From: Candidatus Competibacteraceae bacterium
Lineage (GTDB): Bacteria > Pseudomonadota > Gammaproteobacteria > Competibacterales > Competibacteraceae
DNA: 39,190 nt
Reading direction: 5' to 3'
NCBI GenBank assembly: GCA_003989065.1
Contig: RXIW01000029.1
Span: 1-39,190, forward strand
Shown: positions 16,705 through 24,897 of the stretch, in pieces
Layout of the letters: each line of letters starts with the position of its first letter
Numbering within the stretch: position 1 is the first letter of the stretch
The notes under the pieces: generated by a model
The model's database searches: none
What the model was told of the DNA's origin: nothing
What the model saw: only the letters and a program-made list of their open reading frames with translations
Made by a program: the position numbers and the translations under genes

Positions 16705-17622
16705 TCAGATCTGATCCGGAGGCGCCGCGTAGGCATCCAGCAGGCGATCGTAAGCATCGAAACCGACCAGCGCGCGCAGAGTCGCAAAATCGACCTGGTG
16801 CTCGGGCATCCGGCCGGCGGCCAACTCGCTCAGCGCCGCGCGCAGGGCGGCGATCGCAACTCCCAACAACGCCAGCGGGTAGGCGGCCAGCCGATACCCC
16901 AGCTCGGCCAAACGGGCTGGGGGCAAGATCGGGGTGAGACCGCCGGCCAGCAGGTTGGCCATGTGAATGCCTGGCACTTCCCGACAGCAGCGCGCCATTT
17001 CGGCCTCATCGCGCGGCGCTTCCAGGAACAGCATGTCCGCACCTAGATCGGCAAAGGCGTGCAAGCGCCAGATCGCCTCGTCGAAGCCCAGAGCGCTGCG
17101 GGCATCGGTGCGAGCCAGGATCAGAGGACCGGAGCCGGCATAGGCGTCGCGGGCATCCACCGCAGCCCGCATCCGCGCGATGGCCTCGGCCCGGCTCACC
17201 ACCTCCTTGACGCCGGTGTGCCCGCAACGCTTGGGAGCGACCTGATCTTCGATCATGACCGCGGCGAATCCCGCCCGGCCAAACTGCTCCACCGTGCGCC
17301 GCACGTTGACCGGGTTGCCGTGACCGGTATCGCCGTCGCCGATGACCGGGATCGAAACCGCCTGGCAGATGGCTCGACCCTGGTCCAACATCTCGCTGAC
17401 CGTAATCAGGCCAGTATCCGGCAGCGCCAACCGCGTGGCCGCTACCGCAAAGCCGCTCATGAAGCTGAGCGGAAAACCGGCCTGTTCGATCAGGCGGGCG
17501 GACAGCGCGTCGTAACAACACGGCATGGTCAGACAGCCTTCCTGCGTCAGCAAGGCGCGCAGACGATCGGGGGCTGGCATGGCAAGGTCGCGAGACATCA
17601 TGGCGGCAGGGGGTATGGACAT
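16705..17622 (-). CDS. Isocitrate lyase/PEP mutase superfamily enzyme
   Basis: About 305 residues from the ATG at 17622, which has AGGA eight bases upstream; an ATG at 17631 adds three residues. The fold marks are CCYDALSARLIEQAGF, metal-binding acidic residues in GDGDTGHGN, IEDQ and KRCGH (residues 131-135 from this start). KRCGH matches the active-site loop of 2-methylisocitrate lyase and relatives such as oxaloacetate decarboxylase and carboxyvinyl-carboxyphosphonate phosphorylmutase. The exact reaction cannot be fixed: it may cleave a 2-hydroxy or 2-methyl acid, or decarboxylate oxaloacetate. It lies 39 bases behind an amino acid ABC permease gene on the same strand. A link to propionate use is weakened by the absence of prpC or prpD here. 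Confidence 0.85.
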   Translation of the reverse strand: MSIPPAAMMSRDLAMPAPDRLRALLTQEGCLTMPCCYDALSARLIEQAGFPLSFMSGFAVAATRLALPDTGLITVSEMLDQGRAICQAVSIPVIGDGDTGHGNPVNVRRTVEQFGRAGFAAVMIEDQVAPKRCGHTGVKEVVSRAEAIARMRAAVDARDAYAGSGPLILARTDARSALGFDEAIWRLHAFADLGADMLFLEAPRDEAEMARCCREVPGIHMANLLAGGLTPILPPARLAELGYRLAAYPLALLGVAIAALRAALSELAAGRMPEHQVDFATLRALVGFDAYDRLLDAYAAPPDQI

Positions 17623-17661
17623 CGGGGTCATCCTGTAGATTTGCCTGGAGGTGACTGGAAA

Positions 17662-18549
17662 TCAACGCTGGCGATGGCGCGCCAATCGGAGCTCCAAACG
17701 CCGGAACAGCCGGGCCAGGATAAAGCACAGCAGGAAATAGAGCGCCGCCACCGTCAACCAGACTTCGAACACCTGCCCCGACGACACCGCCAGTTCGGTG
17801 CCGGTGAAGGTCAGTTCCTGGATGGAAATCAGCGAGATCAGCGAGGAATCCTTGATCAGCGAGATGAACTGGCCCGCCAGCGGCGGGATCACCCTTTGCA
17901 CCGCCTGCGGCAAGACGATCTCTCTTAGCACCTGCCGGGAATTCAAACCAAGCGCCCGGCCGCCCTCCCACTGTCCCTTGGGGACCGCTTCGATGCCAGC
18001 ACGCACGATTTCGGTGACGTAGGCCCCCTCGAACAACGCCAGACAAATCAGGCCGGACAGGAAATTCGATAGCAGCTCCGGTGGGCCGAACAACAGCGCC
18101 AAGACCGACAAAGTCGTCGGTCCGGCATCGACCAGCCACCCTTCCACATCCAGTGCCGGCATCAGTTGGCTGCTGATGAAGAAGTAGAAGATGAAGATGA
18201 ACACCAGAGGCGGCATGTTGCGGATCAGCTCGACGTAGCTGCGGCTGAGCAGGCGCAGGAACAGGCTGTGTGCGACCCGACAGACGCCCATCACTCCGCC
18301 GATCAGAGCCGCCAGCAGACTGCCCCACAACGCCAGCCGGATCGTCGCCAACAGGCCCTGCCCCAACAAATTCAACACCCACTGCCCCTGGGCAGGGTCG
18401 TAGCGCAGAAAATAGCCAGGGATCAGACGCCAGTCCCAGTTGTAGTGAAAGTGATCCTGCGCCTGGTGCAGCACATAGCCGAGCGCGCCACCCAGCAGCG
18501 CCAGGATCAACGCGTCCAGCCAGCCGAACCGTAGCTTGCGCGGCGGCAC
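17662..18549 (-). CDS. Polar amino acid ABC transporter permease (second permease)
   Basis: 295 residues starting with GTG at 18549, seven bases after the first permease stop. Residues 11-32 form a membrane segment, followed by a periplasmic stretch with YNWDWRLIPGYFLRYD. The core carries further helices. The EAA loop, which contacts the ATPase, is EIVRAGIEAVPKGQWEGGRALGLNSRQVLREIVLPQA. This is the HisM/GltK type that works as a heterodimer with its neighbour. The matching binding protein is probably the gene at 23648-24487. No ATPase gene is next to it. Confidence 0.9.
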   Translation of the reverse strand: MPPRKLRFGWLDALILALLGGALGYVLHQAQDHFHYNWDWRLIPGYFLRYDPAQGQWVLNLLGQGLLATIRLALWGSLLAALIGGVMGVCRVAHSLFLRLLSRSYVELIRNMPPLVFIFIFYFFISSQLMPALDVEGWLVDAGPTTLSVLALLFGPPELLSNFLSGLICLALFEGAYVTEIVRAGIEAVPKGQWEGGRALGLNSRQVLREIVLPQAVQRVIPPLAGQFISLIKDSSLISLISIQELTFTGTELAVSSGQVFEVWLTVAALYFLLCFILARLFRRLELRLARHRQR

Positions 18550-18555
18550 GCCAGC

Positions 18556-19374
18556 TCAGCCGTATTCCCCGCCGCGCACCGGCAGGCGGCGTTCCAGCCA
18601 TCCGACCCATAGCGACAGGCTGATGGTCAGCGCCAAATACAGCGCTGCCACCGTGAACCAGACCTCGAAGGTCATGAAGGTATCGGCGATGAGATTGCGT
18701 CCCTCGGTGGTCAGGTCAGCCACGGCGATCACGCTGACCAGGGCCGAATGTTTGATCAGCGACACCGCCAGACCGGTCAGCGGGGGCAGGATCAAGCGGA
18801 TGGCCTGCGGCAGGATCACACAGCGGTAGAGCGCATAGCGCGACAAACCCAGGGCATGGGCCGCCTCCCACTGCCCAGCGGGAATGGCCTCGATCCCGGC
18901 CCGGAAGATCTCGGCCGCGAACGCGCCTTCGAAGATCGCCAGCGCCAGCACCGCCGCTACGAACCGGTCCATCGCCAGAATCGGCGCCAACACGAAGTAG
19001 ACCAGATAGAGTTGCACCAACATCGGCGTATTGCGGACGATTTCCACATAGAATCGCGCCAGGACATGGCCGACCCACGAAGTCGAGCGCTGCAACAACG
19101 CCGCCGCCAGCCCCAACACGACCGTGAGCGCCAGACTCCAGGCGGTCAGCTCCAGCGTCACCCCCAAGCCGAGCAACAACGGACCGGGATGGAACGCCCC
19201 ATCCTCGAACCGGTAGAGATAGGGCGGGATCCGATACCACTGCCAGTTGTACTGCAGCGATCCGGCCCCCGAGACGATCAGCCAGCCCAGACCGACCATC
19301 AAGACGAGAAAAGCCAACACATCCAGCATGGCGCGACGCTGGCGGCGCAATCGGGAAATCGCAGATTTACTCAT
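18556..19374 (-). CDS. Polar amino acid ABC transporter permease (first permease)
   Basis: 272 residues with an N-terminal membrane helix (about 15-35), the GltJ-like periplasmic stretch YNWQWYRIPPYLYRF, and a core of several helices. The EAA loop reads EIFRAGIEAIPAGQWEAAHALGLSRYALYR. It pairs with the downstream permease, from which it is separated by only six bases. In Escherichia coli and relatives the order is binding protein, permease, permease, ATPase. Here the ATPase is replaced by an isocitrate-lyase-family enzyme, so the transporter needs an ATPase from elsewhere. Confidence 0.9.
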   Translation of the reverse strand: MSKSAISRLRRQRRAMLDVLAFLVLMVGLGWLIVSGAGSLQYNWQWYRIPPYLYRFEDGAFHPGPLLLGLGVTLELTAWSLALTVVLGLAAALLQRSTSWVGHVLARFYVEIVRNTPMLVQLYLVYFVLAPILAMDRFVAAVLALAIFEGAFAAEIFRAGIEAIPAGQWEAAHALGLSRYALYRCVILPQAIRLILPPLTGLAVSLIKHSALVSVIAVADLTTEGRNLIADTFMTFEVWFTVAALYLALTISLSLWVGWLERRLPVRGGEYG

Positions 19375-19460
19375 GGCTCGTCAGCATAGCCATCCCGCCG
19401 ACGGCTGTCATCGTTCGCCGCCAAGCGCTTACCCGCGCCACGATCCCACCCCGACGCGGC

Positions 19461-22175
19461 TCACGCCGGCTGGCAGCAACGACCCTCCCGCCATCCGTTG
19501 CCGGTCTCTTCGGCCCAGCCGGTCGCGTGCGCCCCCAAGACATGTTCCATCTGCTCAGCGGCCTGCGGTCGTCCCAGCAGAAAGCCCTGAAACGCATCGC
19601 AGTCGAGCTCCAACAGGCGGCAAAGCTGTTCGCGGGTCTCCACCCCCTCCGCCACGACCTCCAGTCCAAGAGTATGCGCCAGATCGATCACAGCCTGGCA
19701 AATCACGGCATCATCGCGCTCGGTCGCAATATGCTCGATCAGGGAACGATCCAGCTTCAGGCGTCGGATCGGTAGCAATTTCAGATAGCTGAGCGAGGAA
19801 AAACCGGTCCCGAAATCGTCGAGGGCCAGATGGACCCCCATCCCTCGCAAGCGCTTCAACACCGTGACGATGACCTGCGGATTTTCCATCGCCATGGTCT
19901 CGGTCAACTCCAGCTCCAAATCGCCTGGCGCGAGATGCGCATCGGCCAGGATCTGTGCCAGACGCTCGGGGAATCGCTCATCCTGCAGCTGATACAACGA
20001 TACGTTGACCGCCATATGGGTAATGTGCATCCCAGCGTCCCGCCAGCGGCGCAACTGCGCCAGCGCCTGACGCAACACCCAGTTATCCAATGCAGACATC
20101 ACCCCGATTTCATCGGCCACCGGCAAGAAATGGGCCGGTGCGATCAAGCCCTCCACCGGATGCATCCAACGCAACAACGCTTCGACGCTGGATGCCCGGC
20201 CGCTCGCTGCAGCGAACTGCGGTTGGAAATGCAACACGAACTGCTGCCCATCCAGCGCCTGGCGGAGGTAGTTTTCCAACGACAGCCGTTCCCGCACTAC
20301 CTCGTTCATGCGTACGGTGAAGAACTGGTAATTGTTACGGCCGCTCGCCTTGGCGTGGTACATGGCGGCATCGGCATTCTTCATCAGGACATCCACCGCA
20401 TCGCCGTCATTGGGACTGAGCGCAATGCCGATGCTGGGAGTCGAATGCAGTTCGTGGCCCTCGATTCGATAGGTCTGGCCGAGAACCGCCCGAATCCTTT
20501 CGGTCACGTAGATGACGTAATCGGTGTTCTCCACCCGTTCGAGCACCACGACGAATTCGTCTCCGCCCAAACGCGCCACCATGTCGCTCTGCCGCACGGC
20601 CCTTTCCAGACGATGGGCGATTTCGACCAGCAAGCCGTCGCCAAAACGATGGCCGAGCGTGTCATTGATGATCTTGAAGCGGTCCATGTCGATGAACAGC
20701 ACGGCCACGCTGTTCTTTTCACAGCTTGCGCGATCCAGCGCCTGTTCGAGCCGAACCCTCAAGGACAGGCGATTCGGCAAGCCGGTCAAATGGTCGTGAT
20801 AGGCAATCTGGCGAATGCGCTCTTCCGCTTCCTGTTGCAGACGCAAGCGGATCTCGCTGGCGTGCAACGCTGCATCGCGTTCGGCGATGGCCTGCTGGAA
20901 ATGCGCCAGCGCGCGCGCCATCGCCGCTACTTCATCGTCACCGCGCAGTAGTTCCGGGTCGAGGTATTGCCGACCCAGGGCATCTGGCTCATCCAGTACC
21001 TGTTGCGAAGCGATCAGCATGGTCTGGGTGATCTTCCGGATCGGAATCAGCACGGTCCGGCGCACGAACTGGTAGACGCCGAACAGCGTCGGCAGAATCG
21101 CCAGCGCCGCCACCGCCAGCAACACCCCCTGCGCGTCGCCGACCGCCCGTGCGGAAGCCGACACTTGCGCGCTGGCCTGCGCTACCAAGTCATCGACCAG
21201 CGACGAGGCGATCTCGACAGTCGCCATCAGCGACCAGTGGATGCGTTCGGCCTGCTGGACCACGGTCTTGTTGAGGTGCAATTCATGCCGCCGCAAGGCG
21301 TCCAAGGCCTTGCCGCCGTGCATCGTGGCGAGATACGCCGTCGTAGCCGCGCTCAACGCAGCCACGGCATCTCCCGCCGGCAACCGCTGATACACCTCCA
21401 GACGCCGGATCACTACCTCGGCCTCGGCCTGCTGGCGGGCCAAATTCTCCACTTCGGTCTCGTTGAGCATCTGCTTGGCGATTTCCAGCAGTCCGCGACT
21501 GTCGGTGCGAATATCCTGCGCCGTCGCCAACCAGCCCAGATCCTTGTCCAGCAGATCATCGAGGCGCTGTTGCAGCTGCCCAGGCCCCGCTTCGGCGATA
21601 TCGACGGCCAGCGCACGCGCCACCTGCGCCCGCAACTGCGCCTCGACCTCGGTCGCTGCGGCAAAATGACGCGCATGGGTGGTCTCGACCTGCTTCCAAC
21701 CAGCCTTGCGGCTAGCGGCGGCGGTGGAACGGGCCGAAACCAGCGTATTCAGCTGGCCAAGCTCATGTTCGATCATTTCCAGCTTGCGCAGTAGCTCGGC
21801 CAGCTGCCCACGCTGCTGCGGCGCGAGGCTGTTCCGCGCCTCCAGCGCGGTAATGTCCTCGCGCAATTCCCAGACCCGCTGATTCAAGGCCCATTGACTG
21901 TCGTGGCGGCCATTCTCTTGCACGGTCGATGTCAGCGTCGGTAGATAAAGCAGCATTTCCTCGGCCCGCGTCTGGAGATGGCGAGCCAGGGCGACATCGG
22001 AGAGATACACCGAGGCCAGATCACGGGTCTGTCGTTGCAGGTGCGAGAGGGCGAAATAGGCGTAGCCCGTCAACACCACGGTAATCGCCAGCAGCACCAC
22101 GACGATGGCGGCGATACGGAAGCGGATCGTGGCGGGAGGTCCCGCAACGCGGGGAGGCGAATCGTCCACTGGCAA
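19461..22175 (-). CDS. Membrane GGDEF-EAL cyclic di-GMP enzyme with large periplasmic sensor
   Basis: 904 residues from a TTG; a GTG at 22169 is an alternative with AGG seven bases upstream. Residues 20-42 and about 350-372 are membrane segments. The roughly 300 residues between them are helical, glutamine- and leucine-rich, and probably form a periplasmic four-helix-type sensor. A HAMP-like segment follows. The GGDEF domain (about 455-620) has an intact GGDEF motif at 537-541 and an inhibitory RxxD site at 528-531. The EAL domain (about 630-880) has EALLRW (665-670), ELTET, DDFGTG (786-791) and VAEGVE. Both domains therefore look catalytically competent, for synthesis and breakdown of c-di-GMP. 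It lies 46 bases after the TRAP binding-protein gene on the same strand. Confidence 0.93.
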   Translation of the reverse strand: MPVDDSPPRVAGPPATIRFRIAAIVVVLLAITVVLTGYAYFALSHLQRQTRDLASVYLSDVALARHLQTRAEEMLLYLPTLTSTVQENGRHDSQWALNQRVWELREDITALEARNSLAPQQRGQLAELLRKLEMIEHELGQLNTLVSARSTAAASRKAGWKQVETTHARHFAAATEVEAQLRAQVARALAVDIAEAGPGQLQQRLDDLLDKDLGWLATAQDIRTDSRGLLEIAKQMLNETEVENLARQQAEAEVVIRRLEVYQRLPAGDAVAALSAATTAYLATMHGGKALDALRRHELHLNKTVVQQAERIHWSLMATVEIASSLVDDLVAQASAQVSASARAVGDAQGVLLAVAALAILPTLFGVYQFVRRTVLIPIRKITQTMLIASQQVLDEPDALGRQYLDPELLRGDDEVAAMARALAHFQQAIAERDAALHASEIRLRLQQEAEERIRQIAYHDHLTGLPNRLSLRVRLEQALDRASCEKNSVAVLFIDMDRFKIINDTLGHRFGDGLLVEIAHRLERAVRQSDMVARLGGDEFVVVLERVENTDYVIYVTERIRAVLGQTYRIEGHELHSTPSIGIALSPNDGDAVDVLMKNADAAMYHAKASGRNNYQFFTVRMNEVVRERLSLENYLRQALDGQQFVLHFQPQFAAASGRASSVEALLRWMHPVEGLIAPAHFLPVADEIGVMSALDNWVLRQALAQLRRWRDAGMHITHMAVNVSLYQLQDERFPERLAQILADAHLAPGDLELELTETMAMENPQVIVTVLKRLRGMGVHLALDDFGTGFSSLSYLKLLPIRRLKLDRSLIEHIATERDDAVICQAVIDLAHTLGLEVVAEGVETREQLCRLLELDCDAFQGFLLGRPQAAEQMEHVLGAHATGWAEETGNGWREGRCCQPA

Positions 22176-22221
22176 CCTGTCATTCGGTTACGAACGCAAC
22201 CGGGCGACCCGGTTACGCTCG

Positions 22222-23202
22222 TCAATGCAAGGTTTGGATCCGGTCATACAACTCGCCACCCCAGGGGAAATAGTCGCTGTGGTGGAAAGGTCGCAGCGCG
22301 GCGGCCAGCGCGGCGCGATCGACTTCATTGAAGGTGACGCCCTGCTCGCTCAGGGTTTGCCGCAACGCCAACTCTTCCTGGCGCACATCCTGCGTCACCC
22401 GCTGCGCCGCCTCGCCGAAAATGCGCGCCAGAATCGGTCGATCCGCTGCGGGCAGGCTGTTCCAGAATTTCGCGTCCATGACGATCAACTGGGCATCCAG
22501 AATATGACTGGTCAAGTTGACCACCGGAGACACTTCGTAGAAGCGCATCGCTCGCATCGTCGGCAGCGGATTTTCCTGCGCGTCGACGATCTTCGCCTTC
22601 AGCGCCTGATAGGTTTCCTTGAACGGAATCGGCACCGGCCTCGCCCCCAGGGCGCGGAAGGTGAGGATCATGGTCGGAATATTCGGCACGCGAATGACCA
22701 GACCTTTGAAGTCATCCAGCGACCGCAGGGGGGTATGGGTCGTGACGTGGCGCTCTCCGTAGTAGGCCAATCCAAAGGTCTTGAGCCCGGTCTTCTGCTC
22801 CATGTCCGTCACCAGCTCCTGAAACAACGCGCTGTCGCGGAAGGCCCGCCAATGGTCGAAATCGCGGAACACATAGGGACCCGCGCCAATGGCCAGCGGT
22901 GGATAGATATTCAACAGATGGCCGAAGCTGAGATAGGCCATGTTGGCGGTGCCATACTTGAAACCTTCGACCACTTCGGCATCGGTCTTGCCAAGCTGCC
23001 CGCGCGGGAAAACCTGCAGTTGGTAGCGTCCTCCCAGTTGACTGTCGATCTGTTTCGCCGCCCACACGATGCCTTGGTTATGAGCCGTCGAATCATCGAG
23101 GATATGACCGAAAATAATGGTTTCCGCGTACCCTGGCGCGGTGACGACACAAGCCAGCAGTACGATCGCGAAGCGTAATGGAGAGAAGCGAATCTTTCGC
23201 AT
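22222..23202 (-). CDS. TRAP-type (DctP family) solute-binding protein
   Basis: 326 residues. The signal peptide is residues 1-26 (MRKIRFSPLRFAIVLLACVV...GYAE). The DctP family pattern follows: GHILDDSTAHNQG near the start, and the ligand-binding core KGLVIRVPNIPTMILTFRALGARPVPIPFKETYQAL with an arginine that normally salt-bridges a carboxylate ligand. Then VDAQENPLPTM replaces the usual GQENP..T. TRAP transporters import organic acids with DctQ and DctM membrane subunits. Neither is in the window. The next gene downstream on the same strand is the GGDEF-EAL sensor, which suggests the binding protein may deliver a ligand to that sensor instead; this is inference. Confidence 0.88.
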   Translation of the reverse strand: MRKIRFSPLRFAIVLLACVVTAPGYAETIIFGHILDDSTAHNQGIVWAAKQIDSQLGGRYQLQVFPRGQLGKTDAEVVEGFKYGTANMAYLSFGHLLNIYPPLAIGAGPYVFRDFDHWRAFRDSALFQELVTDMEQKTGLKTFGLAYYGERHVTTHTPLRSLDDFKGLVIRVPNIPTMILTFRALGARPVPIPFKETYQALKAKIVDAQENPLPTMRAMRFYEVSPVVNLTSHILDAQLIVMDAKFWNSLPAADRPILARIFGEAAQRVTQDVRQEELALRQTLSEQGVTFNEVDRAALAAALRPFHHSDYFPWGGELYDRIQTLH

Positions 23203-23585
23203 GATTGCACCATTTCGATATGACTGCCGATTTCAACTTGCGGAAACTGTGCACCTTTTTGGTATCAACAGTTCATAGGCCGAGACGATAGACCGCGTCT
23301 TACCCAGTACCATGGACTTTGGCGGACACATTTGTGAGGCGAGGCAATCAAACAAGCGAACATTTTGAATGCAATGCGACAGAATGCCTCGAATCGCTCG
23401 ACCCGGCTTGAGCCATTCTAATATTTCGGCCATGAAAGTAACAGATTCATGCTGCAATCAAGAGGCAATTGGCCCAGTATTACGATAACCCTCGATTCTC
23501 ACAGTAGACTTGGAAAAATCGATCTTACATCAATCTGTTGCCATACCGGTCCGACCACCGACGACGGTGGAAAATCGCTACGCGG
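23203..23585. other. Divergent intergenic region between the two binding-protein genes
   Basis: Together with the promoter segment at 23586-23614 this fills the 445 bases between the TRAP and ABC binding-protein starts. It is AT-richer than the neighbouring genes. Short open frames at 23233-23457 (minus) and 23449 onwards (plus) have no domain or Shine-Dalgarno support. The TRAP gene promoter must be here, but I cannot place it with confidence. Confidence 0.4.
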
Positions 23586-23614
23586 TTGCCCGATAACCGA
23601 TCGTTCGCTATACA
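23586..23614 (+). promoter_or_regulatory. Candidate sigma-70 promoter of the amino acid binding-protein gene
   Basis: A -35 TTGCCC (23586-23591) and a -10 TATACA (23609-23614) are separated by exactly 17 bases, four of six consensus matches each. Transcription would start near 23621. The Shine-Dalgarno GAGGA (23635-23639) follows, eight bases before the ATG at 23648. Confidence 0.5.
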
Positions 23615-23647
23615 TTGAACTAAATAACCCTTCCGAGGACATTTCGC

Positions 23648-24487
23648 ATGATAAAGCGTTTATCGGTCGCCATCGCCGCTGCCGTTTTGTTATTCACCGC
23701 TCTGGTGCTACCGCCTGCCCAGGCCCAGAGCGTCAATCAGCAGCTCGCCGCCGGCAGCGTGCTGGAAACCATCAAGAAACGCGGTGCGATCAAGGTCGGC
23801 ATGTCGACCTTTGTCCCTTGGGCGATGCGCGACAAAAACGGCGAACTGATCGGCTACGAAATCGATGTCGCCAAGCAGCTGGCCGAAGACATGAAAGTCA
23901 AGGTCGAGTTCGTGCCCACCGCCTGGGACGGCATCATTCCCGCCCTGCTGGCCGGTAAGTTCGATCTGATCATCGGCGGCATGTCGATTACTCCGGAACG
24001 CAATCTAACCGTCAATTTCACCCAGCCCTACGCCCATTCCGGCATCCAAATAGTCGCCCACAAGGAACAGGCGGCCGGTTTCAAGTCGCTGGAGGATTTC
24101 GACAAGCCTGATGTGGTACTGGCCGTGCGCCGTGGCGCAACCCCGGCCACCGCTGCCAAGCGGATGCTGCCCAAGGCCACACTGCGTCAGTTCGATGAAG
24201 ACGCGCTGGCTTTGCAGGAAGTGTTGAACGGCAAGGCCCATGCCTTTATCACCAGCACGCCCACCCCGGCATTCGAGGCGCTGAAGCACCCCGACAAGCT
24301 ATTCCTGCCGATTCCCGAGCCGTTCATGCAGGGCGCAGAAGGGTTCGCGCTGCGCAAGGGCGATCCCGATGCGCTGAATTTCTTCAATAACTGGATTCTG
24401 TTGCGTCAACAGGATGGCTGGCTGAAAGAACGCCACGACTACTGGTTCAAGACCCGCGACTGGGCTGGACAGGTGGTGGGCGAATAG
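23648..24487 (+). CDS. Amino acid ABC transporter substrate-binding protein (SBP_bac_3)
   Basis: 279 residues. The signal peptide runs to about residue 26 (AQAQS). The mature protein opens with VLETIKKRGAIKVGMSTFVPWAM, then IGYEIDVAKQLAEDMKV, the ligand-site region DGIIPALLAGKFDLIIGGMSITPERN, and VRRGATPATAA. These are typical of family 3 periplasmic binding proteins for polar amino acids. GAGGA eight bases upstream fixes the start. It faces away from the rest of the transport block, but is the likely partner of the two permeases at 17662-19374. The substrate (glutamate-like, other polar amino acid or opine) cannot be decided. Confidence 0.92.
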   Translation: MIKRLSVAIAAAVLLFTALVLPPAQAQSVNQQLAAGSVLETIKKRGAIKVGMSTFVPWAMRDKNGELIGYEIDVAKQLAEDMKVKVEFVPTAWDGIIPALLAGKFDLIIGGMSITPERNLTVNFTQPYAHSGIQIVAHKEQAAGFKSLEDFDKPDVVLAVRRGATPATAAKRMLPKATLRQFDEDALALQEVLNGKAHAFITSTPTPAFEALKHPDKLFLPIPEPFMQGAEGFALRKGDPDALNFFNNWILLRQQDGWLKERHDYWFKTRDWAGQVVGE

Positions 24488-24514
24488 CCTGTCCGCCCCT
24501 GCACAATCCAGCGA

Positions 24515-24537
24515 TAGAGTACGCAAAACGTACTCTA
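24515..24537 (+). terminator. Hairpin just past the amino acid binding-protein gene
   Basis: TAGAGTACG and CGTACTCTA form a perfect nine-base stem around the loop CAAAA, starting 28 bases after the stop codon at 24487. No U-run follows (the next bases are CACCGC). It may stabilise the mRNA end or act as a weak terminator. Confidence 0.5.
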
Positions 24538-24897
24538 CACCGCTTCACTCCCTACCGACGGGTCTCGCATCAGCCGCTCGCCACCCAGGCGAGCCGGCAT
24601 CGTTTCGTGGTCTCCGATCCGGTTTCTTATCCGCATTGCGAATCCTTTATCCACTTTGCGCAACGAAATAGCGGGCGGATAGCTCATGCTCTTGAACATC
24701 TCATCCACCCTAGTTAAAAGCTTATGTGAGCTGGGCTTAACCACCGTGAGCGCCTGTTGCGCCGTTTGCCTGACCGCGCTGATTTCTTTGCTTCGTTCCA
24801 ATGAAACGACTGTCACAAAAATCGCAGATCCCACGGGTCCGCAGTACAACAATCTTCTGGTCTTAACGGCAAAGATCAGTGACTCGGTGAGATTTCG
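24538..24897. other. Intergenic region before the IPTL-CTERM gene
   Basis: About 360 bases with a more mixed composition than the flanking genes. A minus-strand frame at 24535-24906 could encode 123 residues (ending ERLMRDPSVGSEAV) but has no recognisable domain and overlaps the next gene start, so I do not call it. It could be a decayed gene. GGTGA seven bases before the ATG at 24898 is the only ribosome-binding candidate. No promoter was clear. Confidence 0.35.

Noticed and set aside
16705-16714. TCAGATCTGA palindrome at the end of the lyase gene
   Set aside because: It lies across the stop codon of the coding sequence and is short enough to be chance.
17006-18610. Minus-strand open frame of 534 codons spanning a permease and the lyase gene
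   Set aside because: It runs out of frame through two recognisable genes and has no domain of its own.
23233-23457. Short minus-strand frame upstream of the TRAP binding-protein gene
   Set aside because: 74 codons without signal, domain or ribosome site in an AT-richer control region.
22222-24487. A complete TRAP or ABC transporter
   Set aside because: No DctQ, DctM or ABC ATPase gene can be found in the window; only binding proteins and two ABC permeases are present.
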